A stretch of DNA of 64,000 nucleotides from Patiria miniata (GCF_015706575.1 NW_024037074.1:28447334-28511333), one strand, 5' to 3'. Counted from the stretch's first letter, positions 10,241 to 21,901 are shown. A program made the numbers and translations. Notes: generated from the letters alone by a model not told the origin.

Positions 10241-11990
10241 CGTATGAACAAAAACAAACAGTTACAATAGTCTGTCTGGGGAGTAACAAATGCATGTATT
10301 AAAACAATAATGTTGTTGTTTTTTTCATTTGCATTTCCCATACCGTATACAGCTAGAGATTAAATGAAGTCTGGTGATATCATATATTTATCCTCGAAAA
10401 CTTTTTTTCTTGAAAAAAAAAAGAGTTTCAAATTGCGCCACAGTGAACCAAGAACTCTCAACTTTTGTTAAACACTTTATTTTGTATCCCATGTTATACA
10501 TGTGTAATTGAGTTTTGGTTTCATGTTAAAAGTTGAGTTTTAGAGCTTTCACTATGATGAAATTGTTTACAATTTAATGCAATTTGAGTTAATAATGTGA
10601 CACTATATCAGCAGATTACGCAATTATGATTCTATAGTATGTATTTGATTCATTTTTCCAAGTATACATTTGAGGATGTGCTCTGTTTAACAGCTTAACT
10701 AATTTAAGCACAGAAATTAATCATATAACATGTAATCAGTAACGAATATAAATACTCAAAAACTGTATTTTGAACATTACTTTAATTGAACATTTAGCTG
10801 TTAACAACTTTAGCTGAAAAACCTTGTCCCAATCGTAATACATTCCATCAAATTCCTCTCAGGAAAGTAACATTTTGACCGTGTACTGAAGACCGTCAAT
10901 AAAATCGTTTGTCGTTGAAATGAACGAGCATATCCCAGTCTGACTCTTACGAACAAAATAATTTCTTATTAAGTACTTAAATCTGTGATTATAGTTAACA
11001 ATTCTAATCCCTTTGATATCACAAATTAATGCAAACAAAGTCAGTTAATTACCTGTATTTTTGTCCATTTTTGTTTGTTTTGACTTCTAGATTTGGGGAT
11101 CGGTGTTAATGAAAGGCCGGGTTAACATTGGTTGAGGATGGATGGGGTGGAGGATGAATGATTAGTGGTGTCGAGGGGGTTAGGGATTGAAGATGAGGGG
11201 CGGGGAGCAAAATATGATGCCGATTGTTACTTATCTTTCAATAATTCATCGAGAACAATGAATGGCACTAAGAAGATTGTGTAGTCTACTTATCCCATTT
11301 ACCCCATTCTTAAAATACTAAAACATGTAGACAGAACAAAATGAGATACCAAAAATGCTGGATGTCAGGCCCATGAATCTTTGTTCCCCTCCCTCCTCCC
11401 CGACACAACCAGAAGCCCACCGACAGTGTTGTTCTGCATCCGCCTGTGAAGGGCAGGGTGTTCAGGTTGGCTTGGGTTTGAAGGGTGATAGAGATAAGGT
11501 GGTTGCGTTTTGCAGATTAATGGGAGATGGGTGAGAATGAAAGGGAGAGCATTGGTGAGAGAGGCTGAATAGGGTGAAAGCTGTACGATTTCCTCACACG
11601 CTCATCTTACAAACGCCGGGTATGTTAGGGCCAGGGTCATCGGCACGTACATGGGGGAGGTGGGTGTGTGCAGGGGCGGATCCAGGAATTTTCGCCCGAG
11701 GGAGGGGTTCATCGGCAAAACAAATCTGAAATGCAGACAGTTTTTTTCTCCGGACACATGGCCGCAAAAGGCGGGCATTATTATTGTTACCAGTAAAACA
11801 TGTTCTTCCGCAATTTTTGAATATCCGTTGGCAGATTTATTTCAGTAAAAATAGCTTTGCTGTACGCTCCCATCGTGGTAAACCATGGACCCGGATGCAA
11901 ATTTTCTTTTCCTAAACTACACCCACATACATGGTTGTTTAGCGCCCTCTACGATACTTTTATGATACGTACGCAGGTATACGTACGCAG
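10079..11990. repeat. 1.9 kb direct duplication, copy 1 (includes spacer block P)
   Basis: This segment, starting GTGAAGTACCGTAGCGCTGC, is repeated immediately downstream with an offset of 1912 bp. It contains the end of the LINE relic, an AT-rich 3' flank and block P (about 11090-11990). Block P has GTCGAGGGGGTTAGGGATTG, a hAT-like end GCAGGGGCGGATCCAGGAAT at 11673, and TATGATACGTACGCAGG. No coding sequence is seen. Confidence 0.93.
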
Positions 11991-13880
11991 GTGAAGTACC
12001 GTAGCGCTGCCTCACCATGGTGGATAGGTTTGAAAAGTACTGAAGTATCTTGAATTCATTCCGCACCGTAACCGAGAGCCAACGTAGTTTCTGAAGTACG
12101 AGCGTACGACCCTTCCTTCTGCATATATGTTGTTATTTCTTAAACTGGTAATCGTATGAACAAAAACAAACAGTTACAATAGTCTGTCTGGGGAGTAACA
12201 AATGCATGTATTAAAACAATAATGTTGTTGTTTTTTTCATTTGCATTTCCCATACCGTATACAGCTAGAGATTAAATGAAGTCTGGTGATATCATATATT
12301 TATCCTCGAAAACTTTTTTTCTTGAAAAAAAAAAGAGTTTCAAATTGCGCCACAGTGAACCAAGAACTCTCAACTTTTGTTAAACACTTTATTTTGTATC
12401 CCATGTTATACATGTGTAATTGAGTTTTGGTTTCATGTTAAAAGTTGAGTTTTAGAGCTTTCACTATGATGAAATTGTTTACAATTTAATGCAATTTGAG
12501 TTAATAATGTGACACTATATCAGCAGATTACGCAATTATGATTCTATAGTATGTATTTGATTCATTTTTCCAAGTATACATTTGAGGATGTGCTCTGTTT
12601 AACAGCTTAACTAATTTAAGCACAGAAATTAATCATATAACATGTAATCAGTAACGAATATAAATACTCAAAAACTGTATTTTGAACATTACTTTAATTG
12701 AACATTTAGCTGTTAACAACTTTAGCTGAAAAACCTTGTCCCAATCGTAATACATTCCATCAAATTCCTCTCAGGAAAGTAACATTTTGACCGTGTACTG
12801 AAGACCGTCAATAAAATCGTTTGTCGTTGAAATGAACGAGCATATCCCAGTCTGACTCTTACGAACAAAATAATTTCTTATTAAGTACTTAAATCTGTGA
12901 TTATAGTTAACAATTCTAATCCTTTGATATCACAAATTATTGCAAACATAGTCAGTTCATTACCTGTATTTTTGTCCATTTTTGTTTGTTTTGACTTCTA
13001 GATGTGGGGATCGTGTTAGTGAAAGGCCGGGTTAACATTGGTTGAGGATAGATGGGGTGGAGGATGAATGATTAGTGGTGTCGAGGGGGTTAGGGATTGA
13101 AGATGAGGGGCGGGGAGCAAAATATGATGCCGATTGTTACTTCATCAAGAACAATGAATGGCACTAAGACGATTGTGTAGTCTACTTATCCCATTTACCC
13201 CACGGATTCTTAAAATGCTAAAACATGTAGACAGAACAAAATGAGAAACCAAAAATGCTGGATGTCAGACCCATGAGTCTTTGCCCCCCTCCCTCCTCAC
13301 CAACACAACCAGAAGCCCACCGACAGTGTTGTTCTGCATCCGCCTGTGATGGGCAGGGTGTTCAGGTTGGCTTGGGTTTGAAGGGTGGTAGAGATAAGGT
13401 GGTTGCGTTTCGCAGCTTAATGGGAGATGGGTAAGAATGCGAGGGAGAGTATTGGTGAGAGAGGCTGAATAGGGTGAAAGCTGTACGATTTCCTCACACG
13501 CTCATCTTACAAACGCCGGGTATGTTAGGGCCAGGGTCATTGCCACGTGCATGGGGGAGGTGGGTGTGTGCAGGGGCGGATCCAGGAATTTTCGCAGGAG
13601 GGAGGGGTTCATCGGCAAAACAAATCTGAAATGCAGACAGGTTTTTTCTCCTGACACTTGGCCGCCAAAAGGCGGACATTATTATTGTTACCAGTAAAAC
13701 ATGTTCTTCCGCAATTTTTAAATATCCGTTGGCAGATTTATTTCAGTACAAATAGCTTTGCTGTACGTTCCCATCGTGGTAAACCATGGCCCCGGATGCG
13801 AATTTTCTTTTCCCAAACTACACCCACATACTTGGTTGTTTAGCGCCCTCTACGATACTTTTATGATACGTACGCAGGTA
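11991..13880. repeat. 1.9 kb direct duplication, copy 2
   Basis: Near-identical to 10079-11990, with few substitutions, a 1-bp deletion near 12921 and a 12-bp deletion near 13142. The junction at 11975-11990 shows a short repeat (TACGTACGCAGG twice). Some variants, such as ATCAAGAAC, match units 4 and 5 rather than copy 1 (ATCGAGAAC). Confidence 0.92.
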
Positions 13881-13904
13881 CATAATTATATTTCCCCACA
13901 TTTT

Positions 13905-13985
13905 GGCGAGCAGTGCGATAGCTCAGTCGATAGGGTTGTGATTTTGCATTGCAAGGTCGCAGGTTCGATTCACCGTTGTCTTGTC
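13905..13985 (+). mobile_element. tRNA-like SINE head, family 3
   Basis: GATAGCTCAGTCGATAGGG resembles a tRNA D-arm/A box, TTTTGCATTGC resembles an Ala(TGC)-type anticodon arm, and GGTTCGATTCACC is a B box. The acceptor ends do not pair, so it is not a functional tRNA gene. Copies occur at 46663 and 57541 at the same place in other P-type spacers. Confidence 0.55.
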
Positions 13986-15539
13986 CTCGATTTTTTTCTT
14001 TTGTAACCTTAGGCTTCAGAGGATATTTTGTTAAAGGGAAATAAAGTCCGAATTTCATTACGTTCGAATTCATTTCTTTTTTTCTAATTTATATTTTCTT
14101 CTCACATTTTTTAGAAAAGTAATTTCCAAAACGCCATAGCGTACACCCATTATGCGAATGACGTTTGGGAGAAAACAAAATCGCGCCAATGCAGGATGGT
14201 AAAGGGTGTACACCGGTAAATAGGCTTAAACGCATCCGCCAAGTACATGAAAGAAAGTTACACCCTCAAAATATTCTATATTAGAGAGTTCTGAAAGCCA
14301 TAAAATTGGGGATTTAAAGAGATAAGGCAAAGAACCCTCTGGCCCGGATTTGGGGCTCCCAATTCTGAGCATTTTGGATGCAATTGGGCTCGAAAGTGGC
14401 GCTATTGTGTCATGTTGTGGAGGGATCGTTTTTGAAGATGGCTACTGTTCCACTTTGGGGGGAAATAGGGGTCGCCTTCTTTGGGTGAGAATATCTCGAA
14501 AAGTCAATGGTCAACCCACAAAAAAAATAAAAATAAAATAAAACATGACCCGTGAGAGTTCTGGGTATTTTTCCAGGAATTTTGAAGTATGGGCATTTAG
14601 CACTGGTGTCTATGGGAATGTTAATACAGGGCTGTACCCCAAGACCTGTAAATCGGCTCCCAAAGACATAAGTGATAACTACACGCACTTCCCAATTTTT
14701 CTTTTTTTCTAGTAATACTCATGACTGTAGATCTCCAACGCATGGTGTTTGAAATTTTAATTGAATACATGTAGTATTTCTTAAGTTGTTGCCCCCAAAA
14801 CGAGTTAATTCTGTATTTCTAAATTTGAATTTCGTCCTGTGATTTGTCATGATGACTGCGTAACATTATGAGATTTAATATTATGGGGGAACTGTCAAAC
14901 AATGAAACAATAATACATGTTTGACCGAAACAAATATAGTATCTTAAACGCGAAAAATACAAACCGAATGAAAACAGAAAGACAACGTCCAAGAAATATG
15001 ACACACTCGTTTTTGTTGGGGCCGGCAATAACTCGAGCACTAGGCCCAGATGTGTTAAGTTGTAAGTTCGGCCAGTAATCGGTCTTGATATATTACTCAT
15101 GAGGAAATTCTATTTCGCGAGAAACCGTCAAACAACTAAAGAAAGTTAATTTCGAGAAAAGGTGCGCTAAATAAAACAAGCGTTATGTTTCCATCAATAG
15201 AGGGGCGCCTCATAAATAGGGGTCTCCATAAAAGAGAGCAACTGCCAAGACCCATTGGCAAAAACAATAAGCGTAAAAACAGTATCTGCAACTGTGTGTT
15301 TTCTTGTGGTGTCTCCCCCCCCCAGCTGGTAATGTGGCCCCTCCCCCTCCCCCATGCCCGGAGCTGGCCATGGTGATGCTACTCAGACACTCCGGTTGAA
15401 ACTGATTCCCGATAAATTTCTCTCATCCAAACTTCATTTAAGAAAAAAAAAAGGCTTGTTTCCGCTGTCATATGAAAATCAGACTCAAGTGAAAACTTAT
15501 AACACCTTCACCCTAGTATTGGTTGAAATGTCTTACTTT
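13986..15539. repeat. Spacer between block P and decayed unit, gene 1 to gene 2
   Basis: Shared with 24505-25560 and 57620-59150, partly with 46740-47026. It includes TTAAAGGGAAATAAAGTCCG, a conserved GGCGCTATTGTGTCATGTTG stretch near 14399, AAAGTCAATGGTCAACCCAC, and CATCAATAGAGGGGCGCC near 15192. Frames do not stay open between copies; nothing genic is recognised. Confidence 0.6.
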
Positions 15540-16640
15540 GGTAAACGTATTTACCAAATTGAATTCAATGTACAAGTTACCTAGATTGCACACTTGTTAT
15601 GCGGGTGATGAAGATACCCTGAAACATGTTTATATTTTCGCTAAACTCAACCGGGTGCGAAAACGCTTGCCCGTGTTTAAGTGCATTTGAAAGAAAGTTT
15701 TGCATTTTTGAAAGAGCGAGGGTGAGAAATTGGAATAAAATTTGAATGAAGATGCTGCTTTAAAACTCACATAATTATGTCTTCTACAAACATTAATGTG
15801 ATTGACTTACTAGCACCCTATTATTGGTTAAACTCTCTCGCGTGAGCGGTCACTCTACTAATTATCACCAGCTAGACACGCACTATAATATTAATGAGTC
15901 TGTATTTCGTAGGGTCCTAAATTCACGCTACCCCGGATAAGAGACACCCCGGCGGAGAGACGCCCAATGCAGCATCATTTATTAATCCTCGGAAGTATTT
16001 GTTTTCTTTCTAAATAAAACAAACAAACAAACAAACAAAGAAAGAAATGAGTTTGAATTGCATCATAGTGGACCAATGACTCTTAAATGTCATTATTGTT
16101 TTTTCTTTCTTGCTTGCCAAATTATTTTCATTGGATTTTTAACGTGTTAAAAGTTTGGTCTTAGAGTTTAATTCTGATGAAATGATTGTTTACGATTTAA
16201 TGAAATTTTAATTGTTACTGTGACACTATCAGAGCATTGTTAAAATGCAGTTATAATTCTATTGCAAATGATTATTTTATTCTACAAAAGGTGTTGTTTA
16301 TTTTCAAGTGCATTTACATTTCATAATATCTCTTTGTTTGACTGCTTAACTAATTTAGTAATATCATGTGATAAGATATAGAAAACATAAATTCTAAAAA
16401 AAAAAGGTTTTCGAAAACTCTAGTTTTTGATAATGTGGGACATAATACATGCCATTTGTAATACACTCTGGAGGAATAAAATCGCATTCTCCGGAAAGTA
16501 GAATTGCAAAGACATTTTGAATATTTACAAAAAAAAAGTTAAAGAAATCGTTTCTCGTCGAAATGAACGAACAAATACCAATCTGACTCTTGTGAACAAA
16601 TGTCCTATTAAGTACTTAAATCAGTGATTATTATTAACAA
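15540..16640 (+). pseudogene. Decayed array unit without its coding exon (gene 1 spacer)
   Basis: The left part (about 15540-15815) is collinear with intron 1 just upstream of the coding exon (compare 7690-8005 and 33060-33260). Landmarks include GATGAAGATACC, ACTCAACCGGGTG, TTTGAAAGAAAG and TTAAAACTCACATAATTATG. The right part (about 15975-16640) is collinear with the post-gene flank (compare 10388-11000): TTTATTAATCCTCGG, GTTAAAAGTTTG, AATGTGACACTATCAG. The coding exon and LINE relic that should lie between are gone. Sister copies are at 25560 and 59150. Confidence 0.6.
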
Positions 16641-17820
16641 GTGGCGTAACCCGGAAAGCTAGGGAGGGCGTGACTCACCACTCGGCCTGCCTGGGATTCG
16701 GGGGAGGCGCTTAACTCTTTTGAATGCTTCCTCCACAAAATGAGGAGTCTTAATTAAGGTCCCTTTAATGAACCACGCCAATGAGTAATACTTGGCAGCG
16801 TAATATCTCTCGAAAATACTAGGTTTAAAAACGACACACCCTAGATAGGTAAAATAACAGGTACTGTCTGGAATTTTGGGAAGTATTGTTCCGCTTGAAA
16901 TCAGGGGCACACTTAGTGATCATTTTGGACTTTCGGTAGAATATGGGCCACCGTCTTTTCAAATTTTCTCAGTAGGTATTCTTGGGCCGGTCTATTTTAG
17001 AGGGGAAAATTGTTAGTTGTCATTAGCAGAAAATTGATGAGTGAATAACTAAAAACAGTGGCACTCGATAGGTTACCCAACGAAAAACAAAATGTCACGA
17101 CACGACTAGTAATGCTGTAAAAATAGATTTACTCTTCCTCTTCCTTTCGTCGAAACTTTTAATAGGAAGGGGAAAAACAACACTCTAGCATTAAATAAGC
17201 ACCCCCCTCCTCCTCCACCTCAGCATATTGGTTCGGGATTCGCCGTTGGCTGCCCAGGGTGGTTAGAAGGGGGAAGGGATGGTGGGGGCAGGGGCTCAAT
17301 ATGGGGATTCGAGCTTGGCTTGGAGATCAGGCTATTGAAGGCTAGTGTTTTCTAAGAAAAGAAGTTTGTTGCACATGGTAGGATCCAAACAGTTGGGGTA
17401 AGTTTGGGATTAGGTTTGATTAGGCGAGGGTCAAGATCGGGGTTGGCCTAATTATGTGTTTGGTTTTTGGTATAGGTTGGGCTCAATAACCGGAGGAGGG
17501 AGGGCCTCAATTAGCGAGGAGGGGGTTCTGCAGGTGCAAGGTCGATTGCATGCCGAGAAGTTGCCGAGCCGAGCGCACGTTTGACTAGTGGATGGGGATA
17601 GATGAATGGTTATAATTAAGTTGCCTTTTGGAATGGCTGGGCTCTGCAAAATAAGTATACTTCACCGTAAGAGGGCGGCAACTGTACATAGACCGGATAT
17701 TATGAACACAATATATTGAAGTTCTTATTACTTTTCTTTTCAAGCTAAATTATTACGCCTTCGGTTTTTCTATCAAAAAATGTAGACTGCATAACCTGAC
17801 TACAAAATACTACCCACCAA
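16640..17820. repeat. Conserved upstream spacer of gene 2
   Basis: Same landmarks as 2560-3785, starting GTGGCGTAACCCGGAAAGCT. Here the spacer joins directly to the decayed unit: block Q, present upstream of genes 1, 3, 5 and 6, is missing by deletion near 16640. No gene is visible. Confidence 0.7.
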
Positions 17821-18238
17821 ATGCGTGGCTCCATTAAGTAACATAAAGCGCAAAAAAAAAAACACTGATTGAATCACGTATGGCCGGTGATCGTCATTAT
17901 TCTATCCACCAATCATAGTTAGTCACCCAACAAGTCAGTGACCACAAGTGAGTGGTCTGTGATTGACAGGTGCCAATCACAATCCACGTGTTTGAATAGG
18001 TCACCAACATCCATACAGTCATTCCTCCAATTAGATGCGTCTATTTGAGTGTCGGATATACAAGCTTCGGGTTCAACGTGTGGCAATGTAACACATCATT
18101 TCCGTCTGATTAATATGAAGCAAGTCAGTGATATATGATTGACAGCGCGCAGGGGGCCAATCACCAACCGGGCTTGCAAGTTCCTCAGTCACTGCTCGGG
18201 AAATCGACGTCAATCTTTAAGTCACAAGCTGCCGGCTC
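17821..18238 (+). promoter_or_regulatory. Promoter of C1q-collagen gene 2
   Basis: Same architecture as the gene 1 promoter: distal CCAATCA, inverted CCAAT pair around GACAGGTG, CACGTG E-box, proximal inverted CCAAT pair around GACAGCGCGC, and CGACGTCAAT. The TATA-like element is weakened to TCTTTAAG (near 18214). Initiator-like TCACTTC places the start near 18239. Confidence 0.7.
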
Positions 18239-18322
18239 ACTTCTCACAACGACCGCAGCTCATGTTCACGTTCAGACGACAACCCGAGAAAACTGTTTGC
18301 AAGATCGAACAAGAATTGCACG
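18239..18322 (+). other. Gene 2 non-coding exon 1 (5' UTR)
   Basis: 84 nt, ending GCACG before GTGAGT. It contains an upstream ATG (CTCATGTTC) that opens a frame overlapping the main start after splicing (see findings). Confidence 0.7.
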
Positions 18323-19477
18323 GTGAGTGTTGTAAACAATCTTTCACGATAATTCTGCAAACTTTAGGATTGATCTTTTTTGATAAATGATATTAACACA
18401 AACTTGCTTATAGCCAAAATGGCGAGGTATAAATATTTCCGACCATGATTATCCTGTTTCCATGCGGTTACTCGATAACTTATCGATTATTGGTGCTTGT
18501 GAATCATAACCAGGTATTATGTTGTATAGACTATAGGTGAATTAGCTTTTAGTCTGAACAGTTGATGCGGATTCAAGCCAACATTTTGCGAGGCCAAATT
18601 TTCAGGCAATAAAAGCTATAGAACAAAAATCGGTGTTTTTTTTTCTAGTTTGTTCGGAATAAGGAATTCCTGTCTAACAATATTTCTGCTACTACTTACA
18701 TGGTGCACTCTCGACGCACAGTAATTGCCCAAATACTGAATAGTGAAAAACAACACTATGAATTCATGGAAGTGTTATAGTTTTTGTTATTGCCATTCAG
18801 ATTTGCCAGTTTTCCAGTCAAACCTGAGTGTATTACATCAAGTTCCTTTTTGTTATTGAAGTTCACGCACTTACACAATATTATTCAGATGAAAAATTTG
18901 AACCTGTTTGTGTTCAAAGAAAGAAATCTTGTGGAAGCTCTGAACTTGACCCATATTATCAGTATGATCAATCACCCCCTTTATTTTCTTGCTAGTTTTC
19001 CCTGTTTATTGTATTAACCATAAAATCCCGATGCGATGCGCTTACATTTTTTGTAATCACTCTAACTAGTTCAGTATAAAAGGTTATGCGGAAATTGGCC
19101 ACGGACGAACGTATAAAGGAAATCGGGACATCTCAAACATCCTGTCCTATGTTGTGCTTTGAACATTGGGATAATCTCAATACCCTCTGCGCCTTGTTTT
19201 TAAATTGTGTCATTACACTAGATCACAATGCGCCATTCCGGTTTGATCACTATATAGGCCTGAACGTTAATACTTTCAGGCCTTGCACGATAAAAATGTC
19301 ACTGGTCAGAATAGACTAGAGGGCGCAAATACGAACGGACTGGATTATGATCACACACACACACAGTTTTATTCAAGTTCAAATTGCTTTATCTAGCCGG
19401 ATTCATTTCTGGTAATTATGTTGAGGGTTGATGTTTGTACCAATTATTCGTGCCGTCTGCTCTGCTGTCCGACTTCA

Positions 19478-19837
19478 TGTGGAGTGCCGTGGCCTCGTGG
19501 TTAAGGGCATAGAATTCGTGGTCTGCGGGTAATTCTGCGGGTTGGGGGTTCGAGTCCAGCCAGGGGTTATGGTGCGTGTGCCCTTGGGCAAGGCACTTTG
19601 TCACTTATTGTTTCTCTCCACCCAGGAGTAAATGGGTACCTGTGAGGGCAGAGATGGTTATGTGATTGATTTAGCTTGCTTGCGCCTAACAGGCAGCATC
19701 GAGCTGTATACTCCCAAGGGAGCTGAGATGGTATTTGGAATGTTTAATTGGCCCAATGATCGGGGTAAAAATAATACTGTTAGCGCCGTGATTAAGTTTA
19801 CTAAAAAGGGCGTTTTTAAATGTCGATTATTATTATT
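19478..19837 (+). mobile_element. tRNA-derived SINE, family 2, with target duplication
   Basis: A-box-like GTGGCCTCGTGGTTAAGG and perfect B box GGTTCGAGTCC form the head. The body contains CCCTTGGGCAAGGCACTTTG, and the tail is a short ATT repeat. It is flanked by ACTTCA at 19472-19477 and 19838-19843. The other introns carry the uninterrupted site (GTCCGACTTCAACGTTTGAA in units 1 and 5), so the insertion is private to unit 2. Confidence 0.88.
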
Positions 19838-20348
19838 ACTTCAACGTTTAAAGCACCAACTTTCCGATGAATTCAGCCATGTTTGCATGTAGGATTCCAC
19901 TCAGCATTCTGTTAAATATCTTTTTTCAAAAAGCAATATTTTCAGTGTTTTAGGTTGTGCAATTGGTACAAATTTTTATTTTCTTGAACCCCAAAATTTT
20001 CCTAGACACAGTCATGGTTGACAAACAGATGGTGGCTGATGCTAATAGCCAAACCGGTGCGCTGATGTCCCACCACCGGGGAAACAATTCTTTTTGTAAC
20101 GACTGTAACTTAACTGCGGTGGTCCACCTGTAATATTTCCGCCACTTTACTTCACTGGTATCAGATCGGTTTCCCATATCAATGCAGCAAATTACTCAAT
20201 AACTCATTTTTATCAATTGGTATTATTTTCCACCAGCATTCTGTTTTATGTGTTGAAGATTTCTTCCTTGAAATATGTGTTCATTCCTTTATACAAAGTT
20301 TTTTAAATTCAAGTCTTGTTATACTTTATAATTATCAGACAGTACCTT

Positions 20349-20490
20349 CAAGGGTGGATCCAGAGAGTTACTGCCGGCGGTGCAGGTTGTGCCGGGGAAA
20401 GGGTGTGGGTGTAAGGGCTCCCTCAAGTGAAATTTGGCCTCATTTCATAACATTTAGGTCACTGCCTCCACACCCCTGGATCCGCCACTG
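20349..20490. mobile_element. Ancient hAT-like MITE in intron 1 of gene 2
   Basis: Orthologous to the 7495-7651 copy: starts CAAGGGTGGATCCAGAG, ends GGATCCGCCACTG, followed by ATCTT. Confidence 0.6.
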
Positions 20491-21055
20491 ATCTTGCTAA
20501 ACTGCCGGATTTTATTAAACATGTGTTACTTTTGTAAACGTATGCATGAATGTGAATTCCCGAGCAGGACTGAAATCAAAAGTACAATAAATTCAATGCA
20601 AAAAAAACCATATATTGCTTATTTTTTCCGCGTATAGTGAAGATACCATTAAATATTTTGATCACTCGCTAAATTTAACTGGATTTGAAAAAAAAAGTTG
20701 CGAATTTGAAAGAAAGTGTTCGAATATTGAAATACTGATATTCAAGTCTTCAAGAGCCAACCATCGAGGTCGGTGAGGTGATGTCTAATTGATTCTATCA
20801 TGACCGTGGAAAGAGCAGGCCGTCCCCACAAAAAACAGTGATGTAATTCGGCCTCTTTTCCTGACTTTTATCGGCGGGCAAAAGTAATAACTGCCATATC
20901 ACTCCGAACACTTTCTCTGAATAACGATTCCTAAGAAATGTTATGAATACATACATGTCTCTGAGACAAATTGTTCAGTTTATGTTACATCATTATATAT
21001 AGTTATTGCTTTTGTTTTAGTTTTATGTATAGGCCCTATTTTGTTTTCTTTACAG

Positions 21056-21901
21056 ATGAAGATCTGTGTGGCTACCATTCTGTCAATGGCCCTGATTCTG
21101 GGTAACTCTTTCAAGCTCCGAGCTTCCGTTACTGGGCCGGTTCCCTCGGACGGTGATGGTCCTGCGTCTCAGGTGTGTCAGCAGTGCTGCCAGGGACCTG
21201 CTGCAATACCCGGCATACCAGGTCTGCCTGGGCCAGTAGGCCAGATGGGGCCGTATGGTCAGCCGGGGTCAAAGGGCGATGCAGGTCAGCAAGGTCACAA
21301 AGGTGATGTTGGGCCGATTGGACCTATGGGTGAGCGGGGAGCACCTGGGAACACTGGGTCTAAAGGTGATGATGGGATTGGTCTGCCCGGCAAGATAGGT
21401 CAGAGAGGGCTACCTGGTGTTGTTGGAAGAATCGGAGAAACTGGTGTCAAAGGTCAGAAGGGTGAGCCAAGGGAGACTCCAGACGACTCCAACCAGCGGG
21501 TGGCATTCACCGTGGTGAGGACGAGCGTCTCAGATGAATCTAGGAGTTACGACACCCGTTTGCCCTTCCAGCAGATCGAGACGCTTCTGCCGGGTACCAG
21601 CTTCGAACTCGAGACCGGCACGTTCGCCTGTAGTGTACCGGGCACCTACGCATTTATGTTTTCTGTTCTTAAGTATATCAACACCGGTGGCTTTGACATC
21701 CATCTTGTTAAAAACAACTACCATGTGATCACTACTCATAGTACATCAAATCAACGTGGTCAGTTGTCTGGGAGCGCGGTGCTGGTTCTGCAGCGAGGAG
21801 ACACGGTATATCTTACCATGAACGGTAGGGCGTATAGTGATTCCAACCATCACTACACCTCATTCAGCGGCTTCCTCCTTTACCCGGAGTCAATTAAATA
21901 A
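21056..21901 (+). CDS. Secreted collagen-C1q domain protein, gene 2 (type B), coding exon
   Basis: 281 residues with the same plan as gene 1: signal peptide (MKICVATILSMALILG core), CQQCC at 41-45, collagen repeats and C1q domain to the end. It has one extra collagen triplet (QQGHKGDVG in place of QQGEIG) and a longer C-terminus (LLYPESIK), marking type B. The last stalk triplet has lost its glycine (GEPRET, elsewhere GEPGET), and GPMGPYG has become GQMGPYG. The conserved C1q-domain cysteine reads GTFACSVPGTY. Head loops differ strongly from type A (SVSDESRSYDTR). The start ATG follows the acceptor TTTACAG directly. AATAAA lies at 21904-21909. Collagen-C1q identity is firm; function in recognition or aggregation is inferred. 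Confidence 0.93.
   Translation: MKICVATILSMALILGNSFKLRASVTGPVPSDGDGPASQVCQQCCQGPAAIPGIPGLPGPVGQMGPYGQPGSKGDAGQQGHKGDVGPIGPMGERGAPGNTGSKGDDGIGLPGKIGQRGLPGVVGRIGETGVKGQKGEPRETPDDSNQRVAFTVVRTSVSDESRSYDTRLPFQQIETLLPGTSFELETGTFACSVPGTYAFMFSVLKYINTGGFDIHLVKNNYHVITTHSTSNQRGQLSGSAVLVLQRGDTVYLTMNGRAYSDSNHHYTSFSGFLLYPESIK

Larger units (their letters stand above)
18323..21055 (+). other. Gene 2 intron 1 (about 2.7 kb)
   Basis: GTGAGT donor and TTTTCTTTACAG acceptor. The shortest of the introns. It contains a clean SINE insertion (19478-19837), the short intronic frame near 20014-20132 and the ancestral hAT-like MITE (20349-20490). No further exon is supported. Confidence 0.65.

Noticed and set aside
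13905-13985. Functional tRNA-Ala gene
   Set aside because: The A-box and B-box regions are present, but the acceptor ends do not pair and the T-stem is imperfect; three copies at the same spacer position indicate a SINE-like relic.
18135-18326. Frames beginning MIDSAQGANH in all units across the promoter and exon 1
   Set aside because: They start upstream of the TATA-like element and stop only because the splice donor supplies TGA (GCA CGG TGA). They are lost in unit 1 and are best explained by conservation of the promoter and exon, not by translation.
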